Notes: a model not told the origin generated them from the sequence alone. A stretch of 35,599 bases of DNA from an uncultured Pelagibacteraceae bacterium (GCA_913045275.1 CAJWPG010000010.1:1-35599); one strand, 5' to 3'; counted from the stretch's first letter, positions 8,011 through 17,669 are shown. A program made the numbers and translations.

Positions 8011-9085
8011 TTTATTATTAAACTTAGTAGATACTTTTAGTTTTTTAAATGTTTTTAAATATTTAACTGTAAGAACAGGTTTATCAATGTTTACTTCAAT
8101 GTTCGTAGTTTTTATTGTTGGAAATCCTTTAATAAATTACTTTTCAACTAAACAAATACATAACCCAATAAGAGATGATGGGCCTTCAGAACATATTGTA
8201 AAAAAAATAGGAACTCCAACGATGGGCGGGCTAATGATATTACTGGGAGTTTTTTCCGGCGTATTATTATGGGGAGATCTTTCAAATCCATATAATTGGT
8301 TTTTGATTTATATAGCCGGGTCTTTTGGATTATTAGGAGCTTATGATGATTATAAAAAAATAAAGAAAAATAATTCTTCGGGATTGTCTTCAAAATTTAA
8401 AATTGTTATTCAAATTATTTTAGCATTAATTGGAATATTAATTATTTATTTTTTTAGTGAATCTAATGAAATTAATAATTTATATTTTCCATTTTTAAAA
8501 AACCTTGTAATAAATTTGGGTTGGTTTTTTATTCCTTTTTACTTATTTGTATTAGTTGGTTCTTCAAACGCTGTAAATTTAACCGATGGATTGGATGGCC
8601 TAGCAACAGTACCAGTGATACTTGTGGCTGCTTGTTTTGCATTTATTAGCTATGTTTCAGGAAATATAGTTTTCTCAGAGTATTTGCAAATTCCATATAT
8701 AGAGGGTGTAGGAGAAGCATCAATTTTTTGTGGGTCAATCATTGGAGCTTGCTTAGGATTTTTGTGGTTTAATGCTCCACCGGCAAAAATATTTATGGGA
8801 GATACAGGTTCGCTCTCTTTAGGAGGATCGTTAGGAGCCGTTGGAATAATAACCAAACATGAAATTGTTTTGGCAATAACTGGTGGTTTATTTGTTTTAG
8901 AAGCAATATCGGTTATTGCACAAGTCGTTTCTTTCAAACTTACAGGAAAAAGAATATTTAAAATGGCACCTATACACCATCATTTTGAAAAAAAAGGATG
9001 GCCAGAGTCCACGGTTGTTATTAGATTTTGGATAATTTCTATCATTTTAGCAATGATAGGACTGGCAACTTTAAAATTAAGATAA
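8000..9085 (+). CDS. mraY: Phospho-MurNAc-pentapeptide transferase MraY
   Basis: MraY transfers phospho-MurNAc-pentapeptide from UDP to undecaprenyl phosphate in the inner membrane, making lipid I. The 361-residue length and about ten hydrophobic segments fit the family. Key motifs are the N-terminal cytoplasmic loop with GTPTMGG, the aspartate-rich GAYDDYKK, NLTDGLDGLA, FMGDTGSLSLGG, and the C-terminal MAPIHHHFE histidine cluster. It begins 11 nt inside the murE-murF gene, so translation is probably coupled. murD follows after 3 nt. Confidence 0.98.
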   Translation: MLFSLLLNLVDTFSFLNVFKYLTVRTGLSMFTSMFVVFIVGNPLINYFSTKQIHNPIRDDGPSEHIVKKIGTPTMGGLMILLGVFSGVLLWGDLSNPYNWFLIYIAGSFGLLGAYDDYKKIKKNNSSGLSSKFKIVIQIILALIGILIIYFFSESNEINNLYFPFLKNLVINLGWFFIPFYLFVLVGSSNAVNLTDGLDGLATVPVILVAACFAFISYVSGNIVFSEYLQIPYIEGVGEASIFCGSIIGACLGFLWFNAPPAKIFMGDTGSLSLGGSLGAVGIITKHEIVLAITGGLFVLEAISVIAQVVSFKLTGKRIFKMAPIHHHFEKKGWPESTVVIRFWIISIILAMIGLATLKLR

Positions 9086-9088
9086 TGA

Positions 9089-10384
9089 ATGCGAAAAGAA
9101 ACTATATTTTATAAAAAAAATTTTTTAATTTATGGTTTTGGAAAATCTGGTTTTGCATCTTATAAATTTTTACATAAAAAAAATTATTGCAAAATTATTG
9201 ATGATAACAAGAAAAATATACCTCAAAAATATAAATATAAAACAATTAACTACAATCAATTAAAAAAAAATAATTTTGATTATATAGTTTTGAGTCCCGG
9301 AATTGATATAAATAGATGCAAACTATCCAAATATTTAAAAAAAAATAGTTCTAGAGTAATTACAGAACTTGATATTTTTTATTTAAGCTATCCAAAAATA
9401 AAAAAAATAACGATTACAGGAACCAATGGAAAGTCTACAACTTCAAAACTGTTATATGATGTTTTAAAAGAAAATAGAAGAGATGTCAGATTAACTGGAA
9501 ATATAGGCAATCCAACGTTATTAGAAAAAGGTTTGAAAAGCAGCACGCTTTTTGTAATTGAAGCATCATCTTACCAATTAGAATATAGCAAATATTATAG
9601 ATCAGAATATTCGTTAATATTAAACCTTTCCCCAGACCATCTTGAAAGACATGGAAATTTTAAAAATTATATAAAAGCAAAGTTTAAATTGATGCAAAAT
9701 CAATCAAAAAATAATTATGTATTTATAGAAAACAAAAATAACTTATTAAATAATTTAATTAAAAAAAATAAAATTAAATCAAAAATTTGTAGAGTAAATT
9801 ATAAAAAATATCAAAAATATTATAAATTAATAACCAATCATTACTTTAAAAATAAATCCAATATTAAGAATCTTTCTTTTATATTTGCTCTATCAAAAAA
9901 TTTAAAACTTAGCTTTAAAAAAATAATTAAAATAACAAATAAATTTAAAGGATTAGATTTTAGGCAACAGATTATTTATGAATCAAAAAAATTAACTATA
10001 ATTAATGATTCAAAATCAACAAGCCTATCTTCAACAATACCTTTGTTGGAATCGTATAATAATATTTACTGGATTTTAGGAGGATTAGCAAAAAAAGGCG
10101 ACCAATTAAAATTAGAAAAGAAATATTTTCGAAAAATCAAGGCATTTATTTATGGAAAAAATAAAGTATTTTTTTCAAAAATATTATCTAATAAAATTAA
10201 ATATAAAATATCAAAAAATTTAAATTATTCATTGCTACTAGTTTTTAAAGATTTGAGAAAAAATTTAGAAGAAAAAAAAATAATTTTATTTAGTCCTTCA
10301 GCAGCTTCTTTTGATCAATTTAAAAATTTTGAAGATAGAGGAAAATATTTCAATAAAATTATTAAAAATTATTTAAAAAAATAA
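9089..10384 (+). CDS. murD: UDP-MurNAc-L-Ala:D-Glu ligase MurD
   Basis: MurD adds D-glutamate to UDP-MurNAc-L-alanine with ATP. The N-terminal Rossmann domain binds the UDP moiety (IYGFGKSGFAS, about residues 14-24). The central domain has the P-loop G111-TNGKS-T117 and the segments EASSYQLE and NLSPDHLERHG. The C-terminal domain has NDSKSTS and LGGLAKKGD. The length of 431 is normal. The protein is extremely lysine- and asparagine-rich, as expected of the base composition. The ATG at 9089 is preferred because the upstream ATG at 9085 is out of frame. Confidence 0.96.
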   Translation: MRKETIFYKKNFLIYGFGKSGFASYKFLHKKNYCKIIDDNKKNIPQKYKYKTINYNQLKKNNFDYIVLSPGIDINRCKLSKYLKKNSSRVITELDIFYLSYPKIKKITITGTNGKSTTSKLLYDVLKENRRDVRLTGNIGNPTLLEKGLKSSTLFVIEASSYQLEYSKYYRSEYSLILNLSPDHLERHGNFKNYIKAKFKLMQNQSKNNYVFIENKNNLLNNLIKKNKIKSKICRVNYKKYQKYYKLITNHYFKNKSNIKNLSFIFALSKNLKLSFKKIIKITNKFKGLDFRQQIIYESKKLTIINDSKSTSLSSTIPLLESYNNIYWILGGLAKKGDQLKLEKKYFRKIKAFIYGKNKVFFSKILSNKIKYKISKNLNYSLLLVFKDLRKNLEEKKIILFSPSAASFDQFKNFEDRGKYFNKIIKNYLKK

Positions 10385-10395
10385 AATTTTATTTT

Positions 10396-11505
10396 ATGAA
10401 AAATTATTTTGATAACTATTATGATTGGTGGAAAAACATTGATAAATATATTTTTTCTTTAATGATAATACTTTTTTTCTTGGGATTATTTTTTTCACTA
10501 GTTTCAACTTCTTTAATTGCTTCAGACAAACTTGATACAAACTCTTACTATTTTTTTATTAAACACTTTATTTATATAATTTTAGGAACAACTATCTTAA
10601 TTGTGTTTTCATTTTTAAAAGAAGAACTTTTGTTTAAAATATCAATTATTTTATTTGCTATTTCATTTATCACTTTACTTTTAGTGCCATTTATTGGCAT
10701 AGAAGTAAAAGGATCAAAAAGATGGATAGATTTGATTTTTTTACCAAGATTTCAACCCATTGAAATTATTAAACCTTTTTTCATTATAACGGTATCAACT
10801 TTATTATGTCTTAATAAAAATAATTTATATTTTAAATATTTACTAAGTAGCTTTATACTTTTGCCAACTTTATTATTATTAATTTCACAACCAGATTTAG
10901 GACAAACTTTAATTATAGCAATGATATGGTTAACTCTTATTTTTGTATCAGGGATTAATATTTATTTATTTTTTTTATTTTTTTTACTTGTGTCATTAAC
11001 TGTTTCTTATTTAGTTTTTTTTGTTTCGAAATTTGAATATATAAAGTTTAGATTTTTATCATTTATAAATTCGTCAGATGTAAGCAACTACCAAGCAGAA
11101 AAAGCAAGTGATGCAATTATTAGCGGTGGATTTTTTGGAAAAGGTATAGGAGAGGGTACTCTTAATTCAAAAGTGCCAGAAGCTCACACAGATTATATTG
11201 TTTCGGTGGTTTCAGAAGAATTTGGAGCAATTATTGTTATAATTATAATATTATTTTATTTGATACTTGCATACAAAATCATTCAAAAAATAAATTTGAT
11301 AAATAAAGAAAAGATTAAACTGATACTAATTGGTAGTGTTTCGTTAATTTTATTACAAACTTTTGTGCACATAGGGGTAAACATTAGGTTGTTACCTACT
11401 ACCGGTATGACATTACCATATTTAAGTTATGGAGGTTCATCAATTATCAGTACTGCAATTATTTCTGGAATTATTTTAAATTTAACAAAAAGAAAAGTAA
11501 ATTAA
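10396..11505 (+). CDS. ftsW: Septal peptidoglycan glycosyltransferase FtsW
   Basis: FtsW is the SEDS-family polymerase that makes septal glycan strands from lipid II and works with FtsI. The 369-residue protein is almost entirely hydrophobic, with about ten predicted membrane spans. Family motifs include KGSKRWIDL with PRFQPIE, the QPDLGQT loop that carries a functionally essential aspartate in SEDS proteins, and the C-terminal LLPTTGMTLPYLSYGGSS. The place between murD and murG favours FtsW over RodA. Gaps are 11 nt upstream and 2 nt downstream. Confidence 0.97.
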   Translation: MKNYFDNYYDWWKNIDKYIFSLMIILFFLGLFFSLVSTSLIASDKLDTNSYYFFIKHFIYIILGTTILIVFSFLKEELLFKISIILFAISFITLLLVPFIGIEVKGSKRWIDLIFLPRFQPIEIIKPFFIITVSTLLCLNKNNLYFKYLLSSFILLPTLLLLISQPDLGQTLIIAMIWLTLIFVSGINIYLFFLFFLLVSLTVSYLVFFVSKFEYIKFRFLSFINSSDVSNYQAEKASDAIISGGFFGKGIGEGTLNSKVPEAHTDYIVSVVSEEFGAIIVIIIILFYLILAYKIIQKINLINKEKIKLILIGSVSLILLQTFVHIGVNIRLLPTTGMTLPYLSYGGSSIISTAIISGIILNLTKRKVN

Positions 11506-11507
11506 CA

Positions 11508-12584
11508 ATGAAAAAAGTTTTGATTGTTACTGGGGGTTCAGGCGGACATGTAATTCCAGCATTATCAATTTATGACCATTTAAAAAATTATTTTGTTGCT
11601 TCAATTATCACAGATATTAGAGGAACAAATTTTATTAATAATAATAAATATCAATATGATTTAATTGATGTACCAAATTTATTTTCTAAATTCTATTTAT
11701 TACCGTTTAATTTGATTAAATTTGTATTTTCTATATTTAAATCTTATTTTTATTTAAAAAAAAATAATATAAATATTTTAATAAGTACCGGAGGATATAT
11801 GTCTCTACCGATATGTATTGCGGCTAAAATTTTAAACATAAAAATTATTTTATTTGAACCAAATAGTGTTGTAGGCAGAGCAAATAGGATTATGCTAAAT
11901 ATTTCTCACAAAATAATATGTTACGATAAAGATTTAAAATTGTTACCAATAAAGTACACTAATAAAATTTATTTAATTGACCGAATTTTAAGAAAAGAAA
12001 TTTATTTATGTAAAAAAAATAATAAGAAAGATTTTGGAGAAGTAAAAAAAATACTAGTTATAGGCGGCAGTCAAGGGGCAAAATTTTTTGATCAAAATAT
12101 TACCAATTTAGTTTTAAATATTTCTAAAAAATTAAAATTAGAAGTTTACCAACAATTTTTTGATAATAAGAAAAAGTTAGCTATAGAGAAAAAATATAAT
12201 AATGCTGGAATAAAACATAGACTCTTTGGATTTGATGAAAATTTATCAAAAAATATTTATGATATTGATCTTGCCATTACAAGATCTGGCGCCTCATCTA
12301 TTTCTGAACTTTCATATTTAAATATTCCATTTTTGGCCATTCCATTTCCATTTGCTAAAGATGATCACCAATTTTATAATGCAAAATATTATGAAATAAA
12401 AAATAGTTGTTGGTTAATTCGTCAAAATGATTTTGATATAGTTAGAATTGAAAATTTAATTATTAGCTTATTTAAAGAAAAAATAGATTATTTTAATAAA
12501 AAAGAAAATTTAGAATATATTTCTAACCAAAATACCTGGGATAATGTAAACAAAAAATTAATAGATTTAATCAATGAAAATTAA
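11508..12584 (+). CDS. murG: Lipid II synthase MurG
   Basis: MurG is the peripheral inner-membrane GT-B glycosyltransferase that adds GlcNAc from UDP-GlcNAc to lipid I. The N-terminal glycine loop TGGSGGH is at residues 8-14. It is followed by STGGYMSLP, FEPNSVVGRANR and the C-terminal nucleotide-binding motif IGGSQGAK. SGASSISELSYLNIP and PFPFAKDDHQFYNA form the UDP-GlcNAc site. The length of 358 is normal. It lies 2 nt after ftsW and overlaps murC by 11 nt. Confidence 0.97.
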   Translation: MKKVLIVTGGSGGHVIPALSIYDHLKNYFVASIITDIRGTNFINNNKYQYDLIDVPNLFSKFYLLPFNLIKFVFSIFKSYFYLKKNNINILISTGGYMSLPICIAAKILNIKIILFEPNSVVGRANRIMLNISHKIICYDKDLKLLPIKYTNKIYLIDRILRKEIYLCKKNNKKDFGEVKKILVIGGSQGAKFFDQNITNLVLNISKKLKLEVYQQFFDNKKKLAIEKKYNNAGIKHRLFGFDENLSKNIYDIDLAITRSGASSISELSYLNIPFLAIPFPFAKDDHQFYNAKYYEIKNSCWLIRQNDFDIVRIENLIISLFKEKIDYFNKKENLEYISNQNTWDNVNKKLIDLINEN

Positions 12585-13965
12585 TTTAGGTAAAACAGAA
12601 CTTATTCATTTTGTCGGAATAGGAGGTATAGGAATGAGTGGTTTGGCTTTAATTATGAATGGGTTAGGTTTTAAGATTCAGGGAAGCGATATTTCAGATA
12701 ATAAAAATATAGAACGCTTAAAAAATAAAAAAATTCCAATTTTTTTAAATCATAATAAAAAAAATTTAAATAAAAGTAGTATTTTAGTTATTTCATCTGC
12801 AATTAAGAAAAACAATCCAGAACTAAAACAAGCAAAAAAATTAAATTTACCAATTTATTCAAGAGGAGAAATGTTGGGAAATATAGTTTCTTTAATGAGA
12901 AATGTTGCAGTAACAGGCTCACATGGAAAAACTACAACGACATCTTTAATTTCAAGTATATTTAGTCAAGCAAAATTAGATCCAACGATTATAAATGGAG
13001 GTGTTCTAAATTCTTTTGGAAATTCTGCCAAACTTGGAAAAAGCAATTGGTGTTTAATTGAATCAGATGAATCAGATGGAAGTTTTCTTAAAATTCCATT
13101 TACATATTCAATAGTTACAAATATAGATTCTGAGCATTTGGATTATTACAAATCAATTAATAATTTAAAAAAAAACTTTTCTAATTTTATTGAAAAAACT
13201 CCTTCTTTAGGAAAAACATTTGTATGTATTGACGATAAACATAGTAGAGAAATTTTAAAAAAAATAAAAAAAAAAAATTATTACACTTTTGGAATTAACA
13301 AAAAAGCAAATTTTCAAATATATAATATTTTGCAAAATGAAAACTTTTCTAAGTTTGATTTAAAAATAAGAATTCCAGGAAATGTAACTCGCATACAAAA
13401 TATAAAGATACCTTTGATTGGTTTGCATAATATAAAAAATGCCACTTCTGCATTAGCTGTTTCATTTTCTATTGGAATTAATTCTAGAACTATCAAAGAG
13501 GGATTGTTAAAATTTAATGGCGTTCAAAGAAGGTTTAATTTTTTATTTGAAAAAAATAAAGCTATTTTTTTTGATGATTACGCTCACCACCCAACAGAAA
13601 TTACATCAGTGCTAGAAGGTGTTAAAAAAGTATATCATAAAAAAGAAATAATTTGTATTTTTCAACCTCACAGAATATCAAGAGTAAAAAATTTGAAATT
13701 ACAATTTTCTAAAAGTTTTATAAAATCGAATACAGTTTTGTTATGTCCTATTTACAAAGCTAGTGAAAATATTAAATTAGGTTTTTCCTATAATTCTTTT
13801 GCTCGACTAATAATAAAAAACTCAAAAGTAAAATTAATTAATATTAAAAATGAGAAAGAGTTACAAAAGTTTTTAAAACAAACTGCTTACGGAAATAAAA
13901 TTTATATTGGCATGGGAGCCGGATCCATTTCAAATTGGATGAGAAATCTAAAAAATAATATTTAA
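12574..13965 (+). CDS. murC: UDP-MurNAc:L-Ala ligase MurC
   Basis: MurC adds L-alanine to UDP-MurNAc, the first amino acid of the stem peptide. The N-terminal UDP-binding loop HFVGIGGIGMSG is at residues 12-23. The ATP P-loop G115-SHGKTT-T122 is followed by ESDESDGSF and the C-terminal DDYAHHPTEI motif characteristic of MurC. The length of 463 is normal. A run of 12 A (13266-13277) within the coding region encodes Lys and Asn and is the longest homopolymer noticed in the window. The stop and the murB start share one base (TAATG). Confidence 0.97.
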   Translation: MKINLGKTELIHFVGIGGIGMSGLALIMNGLGFKIQGSDISDNKNIERLKNKKIPIFLNHNKKNLNKSSILVISSAIKKNNPELKQAKKLNLPIYSRGEMLGNIVSLMRNVAVTGSHGKTTTTSLISSIFSQAKLDPTIINGGVLNSFGNSAKLGKSNWCLIESDESDGSFLKIPFTYSIVTNIDSEHLDYYKSINNLKKNFSNFIEKTPSLGKTFVCIDDKHSREILKKIKKKNYYTFGINKKANFQIYNILQNENFSKFDLKIRIPGNVTRIQNIKIPLIGLHNIKNATSALAVSFSIGINSRTIKEGLLKFNGVQRRFNFLFEKNKAIFFDDYAHHPTEITSVLEGVKKVYHKKEIICIFQPHRISRVKNLKLQFSKSFIKSNTVLLCPIYKASENIKLGFSYNSFARLIIKNSKVKLINIKNEKELQKFLKQTAYGNKIYIGMGAGSISNWMRNLKNNI

Positions 13966-14873
13966 TGAAAATCAATGATATAGAAAAATTAGTTTCGGAT
14001 ATTGACGGAGATATTTTTTTTAATTATGACTTAAAGAAATTGAATTGGTTTAATATTGGAGGGAAAGCGGAAATTTTTTTTAAACCAAATACGCTTAAAA
14101 GTTTAGTAAAATTTTTAAATATTTATTCAAAAAGAGGAAAAATCTTTATTTTGGGTGCTGGCTCAAATGTTTTGATTAATGATACCTTATTTCCAGGAGT
14201 AATAATAAAATTAGGAAGAAATTTTTCAAATATTTCAATTTTAAATGAAAATTTAATTGTAGCTGGCTGTGCCACATCCCAAAAAAATTTATCCGAATAT
14301 GCAAAAGAAAATAATCTTGGAGAAATTGAGTTTTTGTCATGTATTCCAGGATCAGTTGGAGGTGGTATTAGAATGAACTCAGGATGTTTTGAAAAAGAAT
14401 TTAAAGATATCTTGGTTTCTGTACAATATATTGATTTTAATGGAATTGTTAAAACAATAAATTCAAAAAATATAAACTTTGAATATAGAGGAACAAACTT
14501 ACCAAAAGATGTAATTTTTTTAAGTGCAACATTTAAGGGAATGAAAAAAAATAAAAACAAAATACAAGAAAAAATAGACGAACTTAAGAAAAAAAAAGAA
14601 CAATCTCAACCAACTAGAGTTAAGACTGGAGGTAGTACATTTAAAAATCCAAAAAAAAAAACAGAAAAAAAAGTATGGCAATTAATTAAAGAATCTATAC
14701 CTAATGATTTAAAATTTGGAGACGCTCAAGTTTCGGAAAAACATTCAAATTTTTTTGTTAATACTAATAATGCATCTTTTAATGACATGAAGACATTGAT
14801 TGATTTTGTAAAAAATAAAGTTAAAGAAAAAACAGGAATAGATATTAGTCTTGAAATAATAATTGTAGAATGA
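13965..14873 (+). CDS. murB: UDP-N-acetylenolpyruvoylglucosamine reductase MurB
   Basis: MurB is the FAD- and NADPH-dependent enzyme that reduces enolpyruvyl-UDP-GlcNAc to UDP-MurNAc. The FAD-binding segments are visible: ILGAGSNVLI and IPGSVGGGIRMNSGCF. GGSTFKNP carries the catalytic serine of the shorter (type II) MurB form. The 302-residue length agrees with type II. The C terminus ends LEIIIVE, with the conserved final acidic residue region. An 11-A run (14651-14661) follows the FKNP codons. The gene overlaps ddl by 4 nt (ATGA). Confidence 0.96.
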   Translation: MKINDIEKLVSDIDGDIFFNYDLKKLNWFNIGGKAEIFFKPNTLKSLVKFLNIYSKRGKIFILGAGSNVLINDTLFPGVIIKLGRNFSNISILNENLIVAGCATSQKNLSEYAKENNLGEIEFLSCIPGSVGGGIRMNSGCFEKEFKDILVSVQYIDFNGIVKTINSKNINFEYRGTNLPKDVIFLSATFKGMKKNKNKIQEKIDELKKKKEQSQPTRVKTGGSTFKNPKKKTEKKVWQLIKESIPNDLKFGDAQVSEKHSNFFVNTNNASFNDMKTLIDFVKNKVKEKTGIDISLEIIIVE

Positions 14874-15793
14874 AAAAAAAAATTCTTTTAATTGCTGGTG
14901 GTTATTCAAACGAAAGAGATATTAGTTTACAGACCGCTAAAAGCGTTTATTTAGAATTAAAAAAAAATAAAAAATACAATCTTAAAATTACTGAACCAGA
15001 TGGAAATTTTGTAAAAAAATTAAGATTGTTTAAACCAGATGTAGTTTTTAATTTACTCCATGGTAGATTTGGGGAGGATGGATATATTCAATCAATACTA
15101 GAATCTGAAAAAATCAAATATACTCATTCTGGAGTAATGTCATCTTCTATAGCAATAGATAAAGAATTATCCAAAAAATTATTTATTAAAAATAATATAT
15201 TAACACCCAAATATATTAAATTTGTATTTAAAAAAAACATTATTAAAAAAAATATTATTAGAAATATTAAAAGAATATTAGATTTTCCTGTAGTTATAAA
15301 ACCAATTAATGAAGGTTCTAGTGTTAATGTGTACATATGTAATAAATCAAATTTTATTAAAAACTTATATAAGTTAAAAAATTACGGAGAAGTTTTGATT
15401 GAAAAATTTATTCCAGGTCGTGAAATTCAAGTTGCAGTATTAGATAGAAAAAAACTAGGAGCAATTGAACTAAAACCTAAAAGAAAGTTTTATGATTATG
15501 AAGCAAAATATAATCCTAAAGCAAAAACTGAACACATAATTCCGGTTAAAATTACTAAAAAAAATTATAACAAAGTTACTTCTTTGGCTTTAAAGGCTCA
15601 CAATCTTTTAAAATGTAGAGGGGTTACAAGGTCAGATTTTAGGTTTTATAAAGATAAATTTTACTTGCTAGAAACTAATACTCAACCAGGAATGACCTCA
15701 CTTTCACTAGTTCCTGAAATTGCAAGTTATAAAGGCATTAGCTTTATTCAATTAATTGAGAAAATAGTCAATGATGCTTCAATCAATAAGTAG
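14870..15793 (+). CDS. ddl: D-alanine--D-alanine ligase
   Basis: Ddl is the cytosolic ATP-grasp enzyme that makes D-Ala-D-Ala, the substrate of the MurF domain encoded upstream. The N-terminal GGYSNERDISL matches the Ddl substrate loop, and LLHGRFGEDG is the second D-Ala region. VIKPINEGSSV and FYDYEAKY are ATP-grasp motifs. LLETNTQPGMTSLSLVPE is the metal-binding C-terminal signature. The length of 307 is normal. The ATG is followed by 10 A. It overlaps murB by 4 nt and ftsQ by 23 nt. Confidence 0.97.
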   Translation: MKKKILLIAGGYSNERDISLQTAKSVYLELKKNKKYNLKITEPDGNFVKKLRLFKPDVVFNLLHGRFGEDGYIQSILESEKIKYTHSGVMSSSIAIDKELSKKLFIKNNILTPKYIKFVFKKNIIKKNIIRNIKRILDFPVVIKPINEGSSVNVYICNKSNFIKNLYKLKNYGEVLIEKFIPGREIQVAVLDRKKLGAIELKPKRKFYDYEAKYNPKAKTEHIIPVKITKKNYNKVTSLALKAHNLLKCRGVTRSDFRFYKDKFYLLETNTQPGMTSLSLVPEIASYKGISFIQLIEKIVNDASINK

Positions 15794-16469
15794 GAAAAGG
15801 ATTTATTTTTATTTATTGATATTATTATTATTAAGCTCAACTTTTAACTTCAATATTATTTCAAAATTTAAAAAATTAAATTTAATAAGTCATATAAATA
15901 TTTTGGGACTAAACGAAAAAGAAAAGAATATATTAGAAAAAAATTTAGAAATTTTTATAAACAAGAATATTTTTTTAATCAGCAAAGAAGAAGTTAGCAA
16001 TAGAATAAAAATCAATAGTTTTTTGGATAATTATAATATTATAAAAGTTTTTCCATCAAAACTATTAGTTAATGTTAAAAAAACAGAATTTGTAGGAAAA
16101 ACTATTTTAGATGAGGAAAAATTCTACATAGGTAAAAATGGAAAATTTACAAAAACATTGTTAGTTGAAAAAGAATATAATTTACCCCAGGTCTTCGGAA
16201 GTTTTGAAGTAAATGAATTTTTAAAATTACAAAAAACATTAAATACAAATGGTTTTAATTTAAGTAAAATTAAAAAATATTATTATTATAAAAGCAATAG
16301 ATGGGACATAGAAAATAATGATGATATTATTTTAATGCTACCTTCTCACAATATAGAAAAATCATTAATAAATTATAGATCTTTATTGAAGACAAATAAA
16401 ATTATACCAGGTCAGTTAATTGATCTAAGAATGAATAATAAAATTATTTTAACAAATGATAAAAAATAA
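15771..16469 (+). CDS. ftsQ: Cell division protein FtsQ
   Basis: FtsQ is the bitopic divisome protein that docks the FtsB-FtsL pair. The protein has one N-terminal membrane segment (about residues 12-28). A POTRA-like domain follows (about residues 36-105: INILGLNEKEK...; VFPSKLLVNVKKTEFVGK matches the typical end of POTRA and start of the beta domain). The 232-residue length is at the short end of the family. Two adjacent ATG codons (15771 and 15774) are possible starts. Sequence conservation is weak, and the place between ddl and ftsA supports the call. It overlaps ddl by 23 nt and ftsA by 14 nt. Confidence 0.9.
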   Translation: MMLQSISRKRIYFYLLILLLLSSTFNFNIISKFKKLNLISHINILGLNEKEKNILEKNLEIFINKNIFLISKEEVSNRIKINSFLDNYNIIKVFPSKLLVNVKKTEFVGKTILDEEKFYIGKNGKFTKTLLVEKEYNLPQVFGSFEVNEFLKLQKTLNTNGFNLSKIKKYYYYKSNRWDIENNDDIILMLPSHNIEKSLINYRSLLKTNKIIPGQLIDLRMNNKIILTNDKK

Positions 16470-17640
16470 TCACTCAACGATTATTGATTTTGGATCAAGA
16501 GAACTAAGATTGGGAGTATTTGACAATAAATTATCTAAATTATTTTTTCAATCAAAAGAAATTTCTCAAAAGGATAATTATGAAGAATATTTAAAATCAA
16601 TAAATTTTTTAATTAGAGAGGCAGAAAATAAAATTTCAGCTCATCTTGAAAACATAACGGTTTTATATGATACTTCGGAAATTTTCACTATTGACTTATC
16701 TATTAAAAAAAAATTGGATCAAAAAATAATTTTTAAAGATGTTTATTCTTCAATAATTTTAGAAGCAAATCAATTAATTAAAGATTGTTACATTAATAAG
16801 AAAATCATTCATTTAATAATAAAGAAATACATTGTTAATGATAAAGAATTCTTAAATATGCCAGATGAAATGTCGAAGCTTAATTCTTTAATATTAGAAA
16901 TAAAATTTATATGTTTGCCTTATAATCTATATAAAAATGTTATTGAAACATTTAAAAAAAATAATTTAAAAATATTAAATTTTTTTTCTTCAAGTTTAGT
17001 TAAGTCATTTAAATATATTGATTTTTTTAAAGAAAATAAATTCGTTGCATTTCTTGATATAGGCCTAGTTAGAACAACAATAATTTTTTTTATCAATCAG
17101 AAATTAGAATGTTTAAATAGTATACCAATTGGAGGAAATCATATTACTAAAGATATATCTCAAATAATGAAATTAAGCTTAGATGAATCGGAAAAATTAA
17201 AAAAAACTTTTAATAGATCTGAAATAGATTTTTCTTATAGCGAGACAGATTCGAATGATAATACAGATATAATAAAAAAAATTATTGGAAAAAATATCTC
17301 AATAGATTTATTAAAAAAAGTTGTATTGACAAGAGTAGAAGAAATAATTGAATTATCATTTAAAGGTATGAGTATTTCGAATAATATCGAGAAACAACAT
17401 AATTTGAATTTAGTTTTAATTGGAAATGGAGCAAAAATATTTAATAAAAATTCTTTTCAAATAGAAGACAAATACAATTTTAAGGAAATAAATTATTATG
17501 AGGAAAATGATCTTGAGATTTGCACGGCGGGCTTGATGTTTGAAAAAAATTTTATAGACGAAGATCCACAAAAATTGAAAAAAAAACAAAAAAAACTAGG
17601 TTTTTTTCATAGATTCTTTAATATTTTTGGAAATGGCTAA
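16456..17640 (+). CDS. ftsA: Cell division protein FtsA (divergent actin-like)
   Basis: FtsA is the actin-like protein that tethers FtsZ to the membrane. The N-terminal phosphate loop IIDFGSRELRLGVF, the second phosphate loop at D201-I-G-L-V-R-T-T and an adenosine-type motif LIGNGAK near the C terminus mark the actin fold. The C-terminal tail GFFHRFFNIFGNG is an amphipathic membrane-targeting helix. The length of 394 is shorter than the usual ~420. The second phosphate motif lacks the glycine pair usual in DIGGGT, so nucleotide binding may differ. It is the last gene before a 62-nt gap, and ftsZ is not next to it. Confidence 0.9.
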   Translation: MIKNNHSTIIDFGSRELRLGVFDNKLSKLFFQSKEISQKDNYEEYLKSINFLIREAENKISAHLENITVLYDTSEIFTIDLSIKKKLDQKIIFKDVYSSIILEANQLIKDCYINKKIIHLIIKKYIVNDKEFLNMPDEMSKLNSLILEIKFICLPYNLYKNVIETFKKNNLKILNFFSSSLVKSFKYIDFFKENKFVAFLDIGLVRTTIIFFINQKLECLNSIPIGGNHITKDISQIMKLSLDESEKLKKTFNRSEIDFSYSETDSNDNTDIIKKIIGKNISIDLLKKVVLTRVEEIIELSFKGMSISNNIEKQHNLNLVLIGNGAKIFNKNSFQIEDKYNFKEINYYEENDLEICTAGLMFEKNFIDEDPQKLKKKQKKLGFFHRFFNIFGNG

Positions 17641-17669
17641 TTGTATTTTGTTGTAACATTAGTTGTATA
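17641..17669 (+). promoter_or_regulatory. Possible lpxC promoter in the ftsA-lpxC gap
   Basis: The 62-nt gap is the longest inside the cluster. TTGTAT (17641-17646) and TGTATA (17664-17669) are separated by 17 nt and resemble a weak sigma70 promoter. TTGTA occurs three times (17641, 17651 and 17663), so the signal may be only repeated AT-rich sequence or an operator. The predicted start would leave a leader of about 25 nt before lpxC. Confidence 0.35.

Noticed and set aside
14123..14560. 145-residue antisense reading frame within murB
   Set aside because: It lies wholly opposite a conserved gene, shows no recognisable motif and has no ribosome site. It is a shadow of the AT-rich codon pattern.
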